A DNA stretch of 64,000 nt, taken from Microbacteriaceae bacterium. Lineage in GTDB: Bacteria; Actinomycetota; Actinomycetes; Actinomycetales; Microbacteriaceae. The translations under genes were made by a program, and so were the position numbers. This document shows, piece by piece, positions 10,839-18,227 of this stretch; positions within the stretch are counted from its first letter, which is position 1; each line of letters opens with the position of its first letter. Below the pieces are notes generated by a model. It was not told the DNA's origin and did not search any database. It saw only the letters and a list, made by a program, of their open reading frames with translations. The stretch covers positions 124,001 through 188,000 of the forward strand of contig CANGDL010000001.1 of assembly GCA_947452675.1 (NCBI GenBank). The letters are read 5' to 3'.

Positions 10839-11100
10839 GGTTTTTTACACCCGAAACAACGGCAATTAGGCTCTGGAGCAAGGAATTTTCCTCCGGTCCG
10901 GATGCCTCGATCGTCATTTTTTCGCCCTGCTTTACACCGAGGCTCAGCAAGGACAAAATGCTGTCTCCTCGGACCCTCGGTCCGTTACCCTTGGAAATCA
11001 TCACGGAATGCCCTGCTTTTGACGCGATTCTCACGAAATCAGCCGCCGGCCGCGCATGTAAACCCTCGGGCGTCTTGATGGTGACTGTTTCTTTCACCAC
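10834..11100 (-). CDS. ptsH: HPr family phosphocarrier protein
   Basis: HPr carries phosphate from PTS enzyme I to EIIA proteins. The 88-residue ORF has the active-site segment GLHARPA with the phosphorylated His at residue 15. The second conserved block is RGDSILSLLSLG, with Ser47 at the place of the regulatory Ser46. The start is GTG at 11100, overlapping the polA stop codon by one base (TAGTG); a second GTG follows directly. No ptsI or EII gene is in the window, so whether it serves sugar transport or only regulation cannot be judged. The family assignment is clear. Confidence 0.92.
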   Translation of the reverse strand: MVKETVTIKTPEGLHARPAADFVRIASKAGHSVMISKGNGPRVRGDSILSLLSLGVKQGEKMTIEASGPEENSLLQSLIAVVSGVKNR

Positions 11101-13805
11101 TAGTGAGCCGCCTCATCCCAGCTTCGTCCGATGCCTATCTGCACATCCAATGGCACAGAAAGCTCGACTACATGTTCCATTTCTTGCACAACGATGCTCT
11201 TCAATGTTTCCAACTCGCCAGCCGAAACTTCGAATACCAATTCGTCGTGAACCTGGAGCAACATTCGGCTCTTTAGTTTTGCCTCGATCATCTTTTGGTC
11301 GATGCGGGTCATCGCCAACTTCATGATATCGGCCGCGGTGCCTTGAATTGGAGCGTTCAGGGCGGCGCGACGTGCATTTTCGCGAACCTGGAACAGTTTG
11401 CTGTTTAGGTCGTCGAATGGTCGCCGCCTTCCATAAACCGTGCGTGTGAAGCCGAGAGTCTTTGCCTCGTCAACAACGCTTGCGAGATACCGACGCACCC
11501 CGCCGAAGCGCGCGAAATAGTCGGCCATAAGTTGTTTTGCCTCTGCGTTGGGAATGCGAAGCTGCTTGGCTAGGCCGTACTCGCTCAACCCGTAGACAAG
11601 GCCATAGCTCATCGCCTTCACCTTCGAGCGCATGGCACTTGTAACTTCGCTCGGCTCGACACCGAAGATTCGAGCTCCAACGAAACGGTGCAAGTCCTCG
11701 CCGGTTCTGAAGGCCTCAATAATGCCTTCGTCCTCCGACAGATGAGCCATGATGCGCATTTCAATCTGCGAGTAGTCGGCGGTCAGAAGAGTTTCGAACC
11801 CTGACCCGACGATGAAAGCATCACGGATTTCGCGACCGCGCTCACTCTTGATTGGGATGTTTTGAAGATTCGGGCTCTCTGACGAAAGTCGGCCGGTAGA
11901 TGTCCCGGTCTGCACGTAGTTGGTGTGAATTCTCCCGTCAGCCCCAACCGATTTCAGCATCGTCTCAACGATCTGGCGAATCTTTGTTGCTTCTCGATGT
12001 TCCAGCAGTCGCTCTAGGAAGGGGTGCTGGGTTTGTTCAAATAGTTCGTTCAGAGCTGCAGCGTTAGTCGAGAAGCCGGTTTTTACCTGCTTCGTGCCGG
12101 TCATCCCGAGTTCGTCGAACAATACGGTCTGAAGCTGTTTAGGCGAGGCCAGGTTCATTTCGCGGCCGATTATTGCGTATGCCTTTTGGGCAACCTCGGC
12201 CACCTCGGTAGACAGACGCTCGAATAAGGCCTCAAGCTTAGGGACGTCAACTGCCACTCCCCTGTGCTCCATGCGTGCCAAAGCTCCATTTGTCGGAAGT
12301 TCGACCTCTCCGTAAACACGAAGTTGCTCTTCCTCCTCGACCTGAGGGTAAAGGCGTTCGGCAATCACGAGAGAGAGCCAGGCGTTGAGGCTGGCATCGG
12401 TGGTGTCTTCGGCAACCAATTGATTCGGGTCAGATCGAGTGACCGACAAGCCAAGGTATTCAAGCGCTAGGTCATCAAGTTCAAAGCCACGACGAATCGG
12501 ATTCAATAGGTATGCGAGCAAGAGAGGGTCGTAGTTGACGCCATCGATTTCTATACCAAAATCAAGAAGGCTCTTTGTCACGTCCTTGGCTCCGAAAACA
12601 GCTTTTTGACAAGTTGAATCGGTCAGCCATGCACCAAGAGTCGAAATGAGTTCGCTATTTGACGCAACGGTTGCGTAAGTGCGAACCGCTTCGGTCGCGA
12701 ACCCTACTGAGGTAACGCCCCCGGAAGTTTGCTCAAAGCTGACACCGATTGTGCCCGTTTGCTCCAGCAACCACGCTCTTGCCTCGGTTAGGGAAAGCGG
12801 CTTGCTCTCAGGCAATTCGATGGGAGCATAGCTCTTCGCCGGCGTTGATTCGACCTCATCGCCGAAAGCATCGGCAAAGGCCCGCTTGGCATCGGCAGCA
12901 GGGCTGGAACCAGGTGTTACTCCCCTAGCTCGAAGCACACGTTCGGTAAGCGACTTGAAGTGAAGTTTGGCGAACACCTCGCGAACTTGAGCTTCATCAA
13001 CGCCGCCGAGCAATAGATCATCCTGGGTGAAATCGAAGTCGAGATCACGTACCAGGTGGTTTAGACGGCGATTTCGCATCGCGAGATCTCTGTGCTCACG
13101 AAGGCTTTCGCCGACTTTCCCTGTGATGCTGTCGGCGGCCGCCAGAACCCCTTCAAGGTTGCCATGCGCCTGCAGCCATTTCGCAGCAGTCTTTGGGCCG
13201 ACTCCAGGGATGCCGGGCAAGTTATCGGAAGTCTCACCAACCAGCGCCGCCAAGTCAGGATACTGCTTGGCGTGGATGCCATATTTCTCAACCACAGCTG
13301 CGTCATCCATTCGAGCGAGGTTCAACACGCCCTTCACCGGATAAAGAATTGTTGTAGATTCGCTGATCAGCTGAAATGTGTCACGGTCACCCGAAACAAC
13401 GAAAACGTTGAAGCCCTTCTCCCCGCTTTGGTCGGCGAGGCTTGCCAGGATGTCATCGGCCTCAAAATTTTCGCGGGTGATCGTTCGAATGTTCATGGCC
13501 GCTAATGCTTCGCGTAGAAGTTCAGTTTGCCCATTGAATTCGGGTGGGGTTTCTCCGCGGGTTCCTTTATATTCTGGATACTCCTCGGTGCGGAATGAGC
13601 TGCGAGATAAGTCGAACGCAACGGCAAGGTGGGTTGGTTTTTCGGCTTGAAGAATGTTGAGCAACATTGAGATGAAGCCGTGAACGGCGTTTGTGTGCTG
13701 CCCATCTGGGGTTTTGAAACTGTCAGGGCTGAGTGCATAGAACGCCCTAAAGGCAAGCGAGTGCCCGTCGATAAGCAGCAGAGTAGGCTTTTGAGTAGCG
13801 TTCAT
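11100..13805 (-). CDS. polA: DNA polymerase I
   Basis: Pol I fills gaps and removes RNA primers. The 901 residues start with a 5'-3' nuclease domain (about 1-300; LLIDGHSLAFRAFYAL, VSGDRDTFQL, GIPGVGPKTAAKWL). A middle 3'-5' exonuclease-like domain (about 320-500) appears to lack the catalytic DxE motif: the position reads VSFEQT. The C-terminal polymerase has motif A DYSQIEMRIMAHL, motif B with RRAALNAPIQGTAADIMK, and motif C VHDELVFEV. Loss of proofreading residues is common in actinobacterial Pol I. The ATG at 13805 is divergent from the thioesterase gene, with only 30 nt between them. Confidence 0.97.
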   Translation of the reverse strand: MNATQKPTLLLIDGHSLAFRAFYALSPDSFKTPDGQHTNAVHGFISMLLNILQAEKPTHLAVAFDLSRSSFRTEEYPEYKGTRGETPPEFNGQTELLREALAAMNIRTITRENFEADDILASLADQSGEKGFNVFVVSGDRDTFQLISESTTILYPVKGVLNLARMDDAAVVEKYGIHAKQYPDLAALVGETSDNLPGIPGVGPKTAAKWLQAHGNLEGVLAAADSITGKVGESLREHRDLAMRNRRLNHLVRDLDFDFTQDDLLLGGVDEAQVREVFAKLHFKSLTERVLRARGVTPGSSPAADAKRAFADAFGDEVESTPAKSYAPIELPESKPLSLTEARAWLLEQTGTIGVSFEQTSGGVTSVGFATEAVRTYATVASNSELISTLGAWLTDSTCQKAVFGAKDVTKSLLDFGIEIDGVNYDPLLLAYLLNPIRRGFELDDLALEYLGLSVTRSDPNQLVAEDTTDASLNAWLSLVIAERLYPQVEEEEQLRVYGEVELPTNGALARMEHRGVAVDVPKLEALFERLSTEVAEVAQKAYAIIGREMNLASPKQLQTVLFDELGMTGTKQVKTGFSTNAAALNELFEQTQHPFLERLLEHREATKIRQIVETMLKSVGADGRIHTNYVQTGTSTGRLSSESPNLQNIPIKSERGREIRDAFIVGSGFETLLTADYSQIEMRIMAHLSEDEGIIEAFRTGEDLHRFVGARIFGVEPSEVTSAMRSKVKAMSYGLVYGLSEYGLAKQLRIPNAEAKQLMADYFARFGGVRRYLASVVDEAKTLGFTRTVYGRRRPFDDLNSKLFQVRENARRAALNAPIQGTAADIMKLAMTRIDQKMIEAKLKSRMLLQVHDELVFEVSAGELETLKSIVVQEMEHVVELSVPLDVQIGIGRSWDEAAH

Positions 13806-13835
13806 GAGGCAAGCCTACTTTGCCCGACCGATCTT

Positions 13836-14282
13836 ATGCAGGAGCAGCACTTGACTAAGCCATCGCCAAAATTAAGCCCGGAGGCCGCGGCGCTTCTCGA
13901 ACTCCGTGGCATGGGAGTACTTGCCGAGAAAATGGGTTTCGAATTGCTGGAACTAAGTGCGGAACGTTCGGTTGCCACGATGCCCGTGGTGGGGAACACT
14001 CAGCCCCTCGGATACGTGCACGGTGGCGCATACGTGGTTCTTGCCGAGAGCTTGGGAAGTTTTTCGGCAAACGTTTGGGCCAACACATTGGGCAAAGTAG
14101 CCGTTGGGATCGAGGTCAACGCCTCGCATTCACGTTCTGCGACCGAAGGTACGGTCACCGCAACTTGCAAGGCGCTTCAGCTTGGGCGCTCACTAACTAT
14201 TCATGAGATAGTTTGCGTGGATGACCAGGATCGACGTCTTTCGACCATCAGAATTACTAACTTCCTAAAGGACAAGAGTTAG
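13836..14282 (+). CDS. PaaI/YbgC-type hotdog thioesterase
   Basis: This is a 148-residue hotdog-fold acyl-CoA thioesterase of the PaaI/DUF4442-like group. The signature is PLGYVHGGAYVVLAESLGS with the active-site region HGG then an acidic residue, followed by GIEVNASHSRSATEGTV. Substrate cannot be named; in some bacteria members act in menaquinone or phenylacetate pathways. Two starts are possible: ATG at 13836 without a Shine-Dalgarno (possibly leaderless), or TTG at 13851 with AGGAG six bases upstream. The latter would give 143 residues. It is divergent from polA and convergent with pdtaR. An actinobacterial homologue beside polA is a conserved arrangement. Confidence 0.85.
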   Translation: MQEQHLTKPSPKLSPEAAALLELRGMGVLAEKMGFELLELSAERSVATMPVVGNTQPLGYVHGGAYVVLAESLGSFSANVWANTLGKVAVGIEVNASHSRSATEGTVTATCKALQLGRSLTIHEIVCVDDQDRRLSTIRITNFLKDKS

Positions 14283-14300
14283 TTTCAAACCAAAAAATGC

Positions 14301-14894
14301 TTAAGCCTTCGATGTGCCAAGCTGCTCAATGACGGTCTGAGCGACCTCTTGCATAGTCAAGCGGCGATCCATGGATGCCTTTTGAATCCAACGGAAAGCC
14401 TCTGGCTCGGTTAGGTTCATCTTTTCGTTCAGAAGCCCCTTGGCGCGGTCCACCAACTTACGGGTTTCAAAGCGCTCATTCAAATCAGAGATTTCGTGCT
14501 CGAGTGCAAGCAGCTGCGAGTGACGGCTCAAGGCAATTTCAACAGCAGGAAGCAAGTCGTTCGGGGTGAACGGTTTTACCACGTAAGCCATGGCACCTGC
14601 TTGGTTCGCGCGATCTACAAGTTCCTTTTGACTAAATGCGGTTAGCAGGACAACGGCTACCTTGTGCTCAGCCATCTGCTCGGCTGCAGTCAAACCATCC
14701 ATGTTAGGCATCTTGATATCCATGACCACCAGGTCAGGCTTGTGCTCGATGACGGCGGCCAGCGCTAGCGCTCCATCGCCTACCTCGGCAACGACATCGA
14801 ACCCGTTCTCTCGGAGGGTTTCCACAACATCCATGCGGATAAGCGACTCATCTTCAGCGACGACCACTCTGCGCTTTGCTAAAACTTCTGCCAT
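14301..14894 (-). CDS. pdtaR: ANTAR-domain response regulator PdtaR-like
   Basis: The 197 residues have an N-terminal receiver domain: acidic pocket E14-D15, phosphoacceptor D59 in VVMDIKMPNMDG, switch T85, K107 in VVKPF. A C-terminal ANTAR RNA-binding domain follows at about 130-190 (RKLVDRAKGLLNEKMNLTE, then EAFRWIQKASM). ANTAR proteins bind paired hairpins in mRNA leaders and act as antiterminators. In Mycobacterium the orthologue PdtaR pairs with histidine kinase PdtaS, which is not in this window. The same polA-pdtaR-pyk neighbourhood is seen in mycobacteria. The ATG at 14894 follows no clear Shine-Dalgarno. Confidence 0.9.
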   Translation of the reverse strand: MAEVLAKRRVVVAEDESLIRMDVVETLRENGFDVVAEVGDGALALAAVIEHKPDLVVMDIKMPNMDGLTAAEQMAEHKVAVVLLTAFSQKELVDRANQAGAMAYVVKPFTPNDLLPAVEIALSRHSQLLALEHEISDLNERFETRKLVDRAKGLLNEKMNLTEPEAFRWIQKASMDRRLTMQEVAQTVIEQLGTSKA

Positions 14895-14923
14895 GGCGAC
14901 AACCTTATTAGATATTGGGTCGA

Positions 14924-14953
14924 TTTATCTAAAACGCATGAATCAACTAGAAT
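14924..14953 (+). promoter_or_regulatory. Possible promoter for tRNA-Leu
   Basis: A TAGAAT hexamer at 14948-14953 lies 16 nt before the tRNA, with a weak TTTATC at 14924-14929, an 18-nt spacing. The -10 match is good and the -35 match is poor. Transcription would start about 10 nt before the mature tRNA. Confidence 0.35.
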
Positions 14954-14969
14954 CTTCTAGTTACAACAA

Positions 14970-15050
14970 GCCGAAGTGGCGAAATGGCAGACGCGGAGCA
15001 CTCAAAATGCTTTTCCGAAAGGAGTGCGGGTTCAAGTCCCGCCTTCGGCA
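14970..15050 (+). tRNA. tRNA-Leu (anticodon CAA)
   Basis: Acceptor arms GCCGAAG (14970-14976) and CTTCGGC (15043-15049) pair fully, with discriminator A15050. The D-arm is GCGAAATGGCAGACGC. The anticodon stem-loop has loop CTCAAAA, giving anticodon CAA (reads UUG). A long variable arm (TTCCGAAAGGAG) marks a class II tRNA, and the T-arm is GCGGG-TTCAAGT-CCCGC. CC follows the discriminator but the full CCA is not encoded. A strong terminator starts 10 nt downstream. Confidence 0.95.
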
Positions 15051-15051
15051 C
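15028..15051 (+). repeat. 24-bp direct repeat, copy 1 (3' end of tRNA-Leu)
   Basis: These 24 bases cover part of the T-arm, the 3' acceptor strand and the discriminator of tRNA-Leu. They recur exactly at 15196-15219. Flanking bases differ on both sides. Confidence 0.9.
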
Positions 15052-15060
15052 CGAACAACA

Positions 15061-15090
15061 AAGAAGAGGTCTTCGGACCTCTTCTTTTTT
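15061..15090 (+). terminator. Intrinsic terminator of tRNA-Leu
   Basis: A perfect 11-bp stem (15061-15071 with 15076-15086) closes on a C(UUCG)G tetraloop and ends in a run of U to 15090. It ends transcription of the tRNA. Confidence 0.93.
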
Positions 15091-15156
15091 GTTTGCCGAA
15101 GCCGGTTCTCGATGTTCCCAATTTCCACGTCTTAACTCAAGCGACTAGGCGGTCTC

Positions 15157-15192
15157 GAACTATTGATGCGCCGTTGCGCGTCAATAAAGTTC
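15157..15192 (+). other. 15-bp hairpin in the tRNA-like remnant
   Basis: GAACT-ATTGA-TGCGC (15157-15171) pairs with GCGCG-TCAAT and AGTTC (15176-15185, 15188-15192) around loop CGTT, with a two-base AA bulge and one G-U pair. It has no U-tract on either side, so it is not a terminator. Confidence 0.6.
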
Positions 15193-15195
15193 TCG

Positions 15196-15219
15196 GGGTT
15201 CAAGTCCCGCCTTCGGCAC
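15196..15219 (+). repeat. 24-bp direct repeat, copy 2
   Basis: Exact copy of 15028-15051, 168 bp downstream. It is placed as an attachment-site duplication would be after integration at a tRNA 3' end, but no integrase or cargo lies between the copies. Confidence 0.9.
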
Positions 15220-15230
15220 GTAAAGACAGA

Positions 15231-15260
15231 AAATCCCCTCAGGAAAACCTGAGGGGATTT
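15231..15260 (-). terminator. Intrinsic terminator of pyk
   Basis: A perfect 13-bp stem (15231-15243 with 15248-15260) with a four-base loop lies 12 nt after the pyk stop. It is followed on the minus strand by a U-rich tract. The symmetrical flanks could also stop plus-strand transcription leaving the tRNA-like region. Confidence 0.93.
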
Positions 15261-15272
15261 CTTTTGATCTTG

Positions 15273-16715
15273 TTAGCTCTGGTAACCAGGTGCAGCACCG
15301 TTGACGGCGTCACCGACGCGGTGAACGCGAAGGCTGTTGGTTGAACCCGGGATGCCAGGTGGAGTGCCGGCTACCACGACAACTTCTTCGCCCTGCTTGG
15401 CTAGGCCTTCAGCAAGGACGATTTCGTCGACCTGGTGCATCATTTCGTCGGTGTGCTTGACCGGCGCCACTAGGAAAGTGTGAGCACCCCATACGAGTGA
15501 AAGACGGTTGCGCACGGTCTCGCTAGGAGTGAACGCAAGGGTCGGAACAGATGAACGCAGGCGTGACACGCGGCGTAGCGAGTCACCTGACTCAGTAAAC
15601 ACAGCGACATAACGTGAGCCAAGAAGCTCGGCAATCTCGACAGCTGCAAGTGAAACGGCGCCTGAGTGGGTGTGTGGACGGGTGCCGAGTGCCGGGATAC
15701 GGTCTAGGCCGTTCTCTTCGGTCGACTCGATGATGCGAGCCATCGCCTCAACGGTTTCGACTGGCCACTTACCAACTGAGGTCTCACCAGAAAGCATTAC
15801 GGCGTCGGCACCGTCCAGGATGGCATTTGCAACGTCAGAAGCTTCCGCGCGGGTTGGGCGTGAGTTCTCGATCATGGTCTCGAGCATCTGAGTAGCAACG
15901 ATAACTGGCTTTGCCCAGCGTCGTGCAAGTTCCACGGCGCGCTTCTGTACTAGTGGCACATCTTCGAATGGAAGCTCGACACCCAGGTCACCACGAGCAA
16001 CCATGATGCCGTCGAAAGCGTCGATGATTTCTTCAAGGGCTTCAACAGCCTGAGGCTTCTCGATCTTTGCAATTACCGGAAGGAACTTGCCCTCTTCGGT
16101 CATAATCTCGTGCACTCGAACGATGTCGCTTGCGTTGCGAACGAAAGATAGAGCGATCATGTCTACACCTAGGCGGATACCCCAACGAAGGTCGTCTTCA
16201 TCCTTCTCTGAAAGCGCAGGCACATTAACTGCAACACCTGGAAGGTTGATGCCCTTGTTGTTCGAGACAAATCCAGCAATCTCGACAACGGTCGTTACGG
16301 TGTCTGCGGTGACCTCGGTTGCCTTAAGAGTGACCTTGCCATCATCGATGAGAAGGAGGTCGCCAGGCTTTACGTCGCCACAAAGGCCCTTAAAGGTGGT
16401 TCCACAAATGTCCTTGGTGCCTTCAACTTCGTTGATGGTGATCTTGAAGATGTCACCCTTCTCAAGCATGTGAGGGCCGTTGGCGAACTTGGCTAGGCGA
16501 ATCTTTGGACCCTGAAGGTCAACGAAGATGCCAACTGGCTTGTTCACGTCTGCCGCAGCCTTGCGAACGGTGCGGTAGATCTCCTCGTGAACGTCGTAGC
16601 TGCCGTGGCTTAGGTTCATGCGGGCTACGTCGACACCGGCTTCGATAATTGCGCGAATGCTTTCATAGGTTGAAGTTGCCGGACCTAGGGTGGCAACAAT
16701 CTTTGCGCGTCTCAT
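15273..16715 (-). CDS. pyk: Pyruvate kinase
   Basis: This enzyme converts phosphoenolpyruvate and ADP to pyruvate and ATP. The 480 residues show MRRAKIVATLGPAT at the N-terminus, MNLSHGSY, the metal and substrate segment IAKIEKPQAVEALEEI with the catalytic Lys, MVARGDLGVELP, and TQMLETMI. A C-terminal allosteric domain follows (about 350-470). The ATG at 16715 has AAAGGA a few bases upstream. It sits after gltD with a 54-nt gap and ends in its own terminator. The length and motifs fit the bacterial type common in Actinobacteria. Confidence 0.97.
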   Translation of the reverse strand: MRRAKIVATLGPATSTYESIRAIIEAGVDVARMNLSHGSYDVHEEIYRTVRKAAADVNKPVGIFVDLQGPKIRLAKFANGPHMLEKGDIFKITINEVEGTKDICGTTFKGLCGDVKPGDLLLIDDGKVTLKATEVTADTVTTVVEIAGFVSNNKGINLPGVAVNVPALSEKDEDDLRWGIRLGVDMIALSFVRNASDIVRVHEIMTEEGKFLPVIAKIEKPQAVEALEEIIDAFDGIMVARGDLGVELPFEDVPLVQKRAVELARRWAKPVIVATQMLETMIENSRPTRAEASDVANAILDGADAVMLSGETSVGKWPVETVEAMARIIESTEENGLDRIPALGTRPHTHSGAVSLAAVEIAELLGSRYVAVFTESGDSLRRVSRLRSSVPTLAFTPSETVRNRLSLVWGAHTFLVAPVKHTDEMMHQVDEIVLAEGLAKQGEEVVVVAGTPPGIPGSTNSLRVHRVGDAVNGAAPGYQS

Positions 16716-16769
16716 TTGTTCCTTTGTTGGTTGGGTTCTCGAAACTTACTTTCGAAAAAGGTTTAGTAA

Positions 16770-18227
16770 CTATCTAACTGAAAATGCCTTGTCGGTTGGC
16801 TTGACCGGAGCCGGAAGTTCGGTCATACCTTCCAGGTACTCGTCAACTGCAGCTGCAGCCGCACGACCTTCCGCGATTGCCCAAACGATCAGGCTTTGTC
16901 CGCGACCAGCGTCGCCGGCGACGAATACGCCTTCGGCATTAGTTGACCACTTGTTATTGCGAGCTAGGTTGCCTCGCGAATCAAGCTCGGTGCTTGACTG
17001 CTCGGCAATTAGGTCGCCTTCGACACCTGTGAAACCAAGTGCCAAGAAGACTAGATCGGCTGGGATGATACGTTCGGTGCCAGCCTTTGGTAGGCGCTTG
17101 CCGTCAACGAATTCGGTGTCTGCAACCTTCACGCCGGTCAGCTTGCCGTTCTCACCCACGAATTCGACTGTCGAGTGTAGATATTTGCGCTCACCGAATT
17201 CTTCGTGTGCCGAGGCTACTTCGAAGAGGGTTGGGTAGGTTGGCCACGGCTGGTTTTCAGTGCGTTCGGTCGGTGGCTGTTGACCGATTGCAAGCGTGGT
17301 CACCGAGATGGCTCCCTGGCGGGTAGCGGTTCCGAGGCAGTCTGCACCGGTGTCACCGCCACCTAGGATCACTACATTCTTGCCGTCTGCAATGATCTGG
17401 TTTTCGACGGCTTCGCCGGCTACTGCACGGTTCGCCTGAACCAAATAATCCATTGCGAAGTGCACGCCTGAAAGTTCACGTCCGGAAACCGCGAGATCGC
17501 GAGGCTTAGTTGCACCGGTAGTCACAACAACTGCATCGAAACGCGAACGAAGGTCTTCCCAAGTGATGTCGACACCGATGTTTACACCAGCTCGGAAGCG
17601 AGTTCCCTCGGCTTCCATCTGGGCGATTCGACGGTCGATGTGGTGCTTCTCCATCTTGAAATCAGGGATTCCGTAACGAAGTAGGCCACCGATTTTGTTG
17701 TCGCGTTCGTAAACCGCGACAGTGTGGCCGGCGCGAGTCAACTGCTGGGCTGCCGCAAGTCCGGCTGGTCCGGAACCAACCACGGCAACAGTCTTTCCGG
17801 TGAGACGCTCAGGAGCGTGAGGCTGGACCCAGTCATTCTCGAATGCTTGGTCGATGATTGAAACCTCGACCTCTTTGATTGTCACAGCTGGCTGGTTAAT
17901 GCCAAGAACACAAGAGCTCTCACAGGGTGCCGGACAAAGTCGACCGGTGAACTCAGGGAAGTTATTGGTTGCGTGCAAGCGCTCAATAGCCCCCTTGCCA
18001 TCGCCGCGCCAGGTTAGATCATTCCATTCTGGGATTAGGTTGCCAAGCGGGCAACCCTGGTGACAGAACGGCACACCGCAATCCATGCATCGGCTAGCCT
18101 GCTGCTTCAGGGTTCCCTGGTCACGCTTTTCATAGACTTCTTTCCAGTCCATGATGCGAACCTCAACCGGGCGGCGCTTGGCCGTCTCGCGGTTGGTTAC
18201 CTTTAGAAATCCTCGTGGATCAGCCAT
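16770..18227 (-). CDS. gltD: Glutamate synthase small subunit
   Basis: GltD takes electrons from NADPH through FAD and passes them to GltB. It has 485 residues from ATG 18227. N-terminal cysteine clusters for [4Fe-4S] are [13 protein letters not shown] and CPAPCESSC (about 40-105). A dinucleotide fold [11 protein letters not shown] near residue 150 binds FAD, and a second, GGGDTGADC near 290, binds [15 protein letters not shown] segment is near the end. The start is set by GGAGG six bases upstream and an 8-nt overlap with the gltB stop (ATGGCTGA), so the subunits are translationally coupled. A longer upstream start is possible but lacks support. Confidence 0.95.
   Translation of the reverse strand: MADPRGFLKVTNRETAKRRPVEVRIMDWKEVYEKRDQGTLKQQASRCMDCGVPFCHQGCPLGNLIPEWNDLTWRGDGKGAIERLHATNNFPEFTGRLCPAPCESSCVLGINQPAVTIKEVEVSIIDQAFENDWVQPHAPERLTGKTVAVVGSGPAGLAAAQQLTRAGHTVAVYERDNKIGGLLRYGIPDFKMEKHHIDRRIAQMEAEGTRFRAGVNIGVDITWEDLRSRFDAVVVTTGATKPRDLAVSGRELSGVHFAMDYLVQANRAVAGEAVENQIIADGKNVVILGGGDTGADCLGTATRQGAISVTTLAIGQQPPTERTENQPWPTYPTLFEVASAHEEFGERKYLHSTVEFVGENGKLTGVKVADTEFVDGKRLPKAGTERIIPADLVFLALGFTGVEGDLIAEQSSTELDSRGNLARNNKWSTNAEGVFVAGDAGRGQSLIVWAIAEGRAAAAAVDEYLEGMTELPAPVKPTDKAFSVR

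Larger units (their letters stand above)
15095..15219 (+). pseudogene. tRNA-Leu-like remnant with long hairpin
   Basis: This fills most of the 378-nt gap between pdtaR and pyk after the real tRNA. It begins with GCCGAAG (15095-15101), identical to the tRNA-Leu 5' acceptor strand, and ends with CTTCGGC plus A (15211-15218). It includes a TTCAAGT T-loop whose stem keeps only 3 of 5 pairs. No D-arm or five-pair anticodon stem can be drawn, and the 125-nt length is too long for a tRNA. Where a variable arm would sit there is a long hairpin (15157-15192). It may be a decayed tRNA copy, the scar of an integrated element, or a small structured RNA. Confidence 0.45.

Noticed and set aside
14283-14300. 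Terminator between the convergent thioesterase and pdtaR genes
   Set aside because: A GCTTAAGC palindrome followed by T residues is present but has no possible loop, so no stable hairpin can form.
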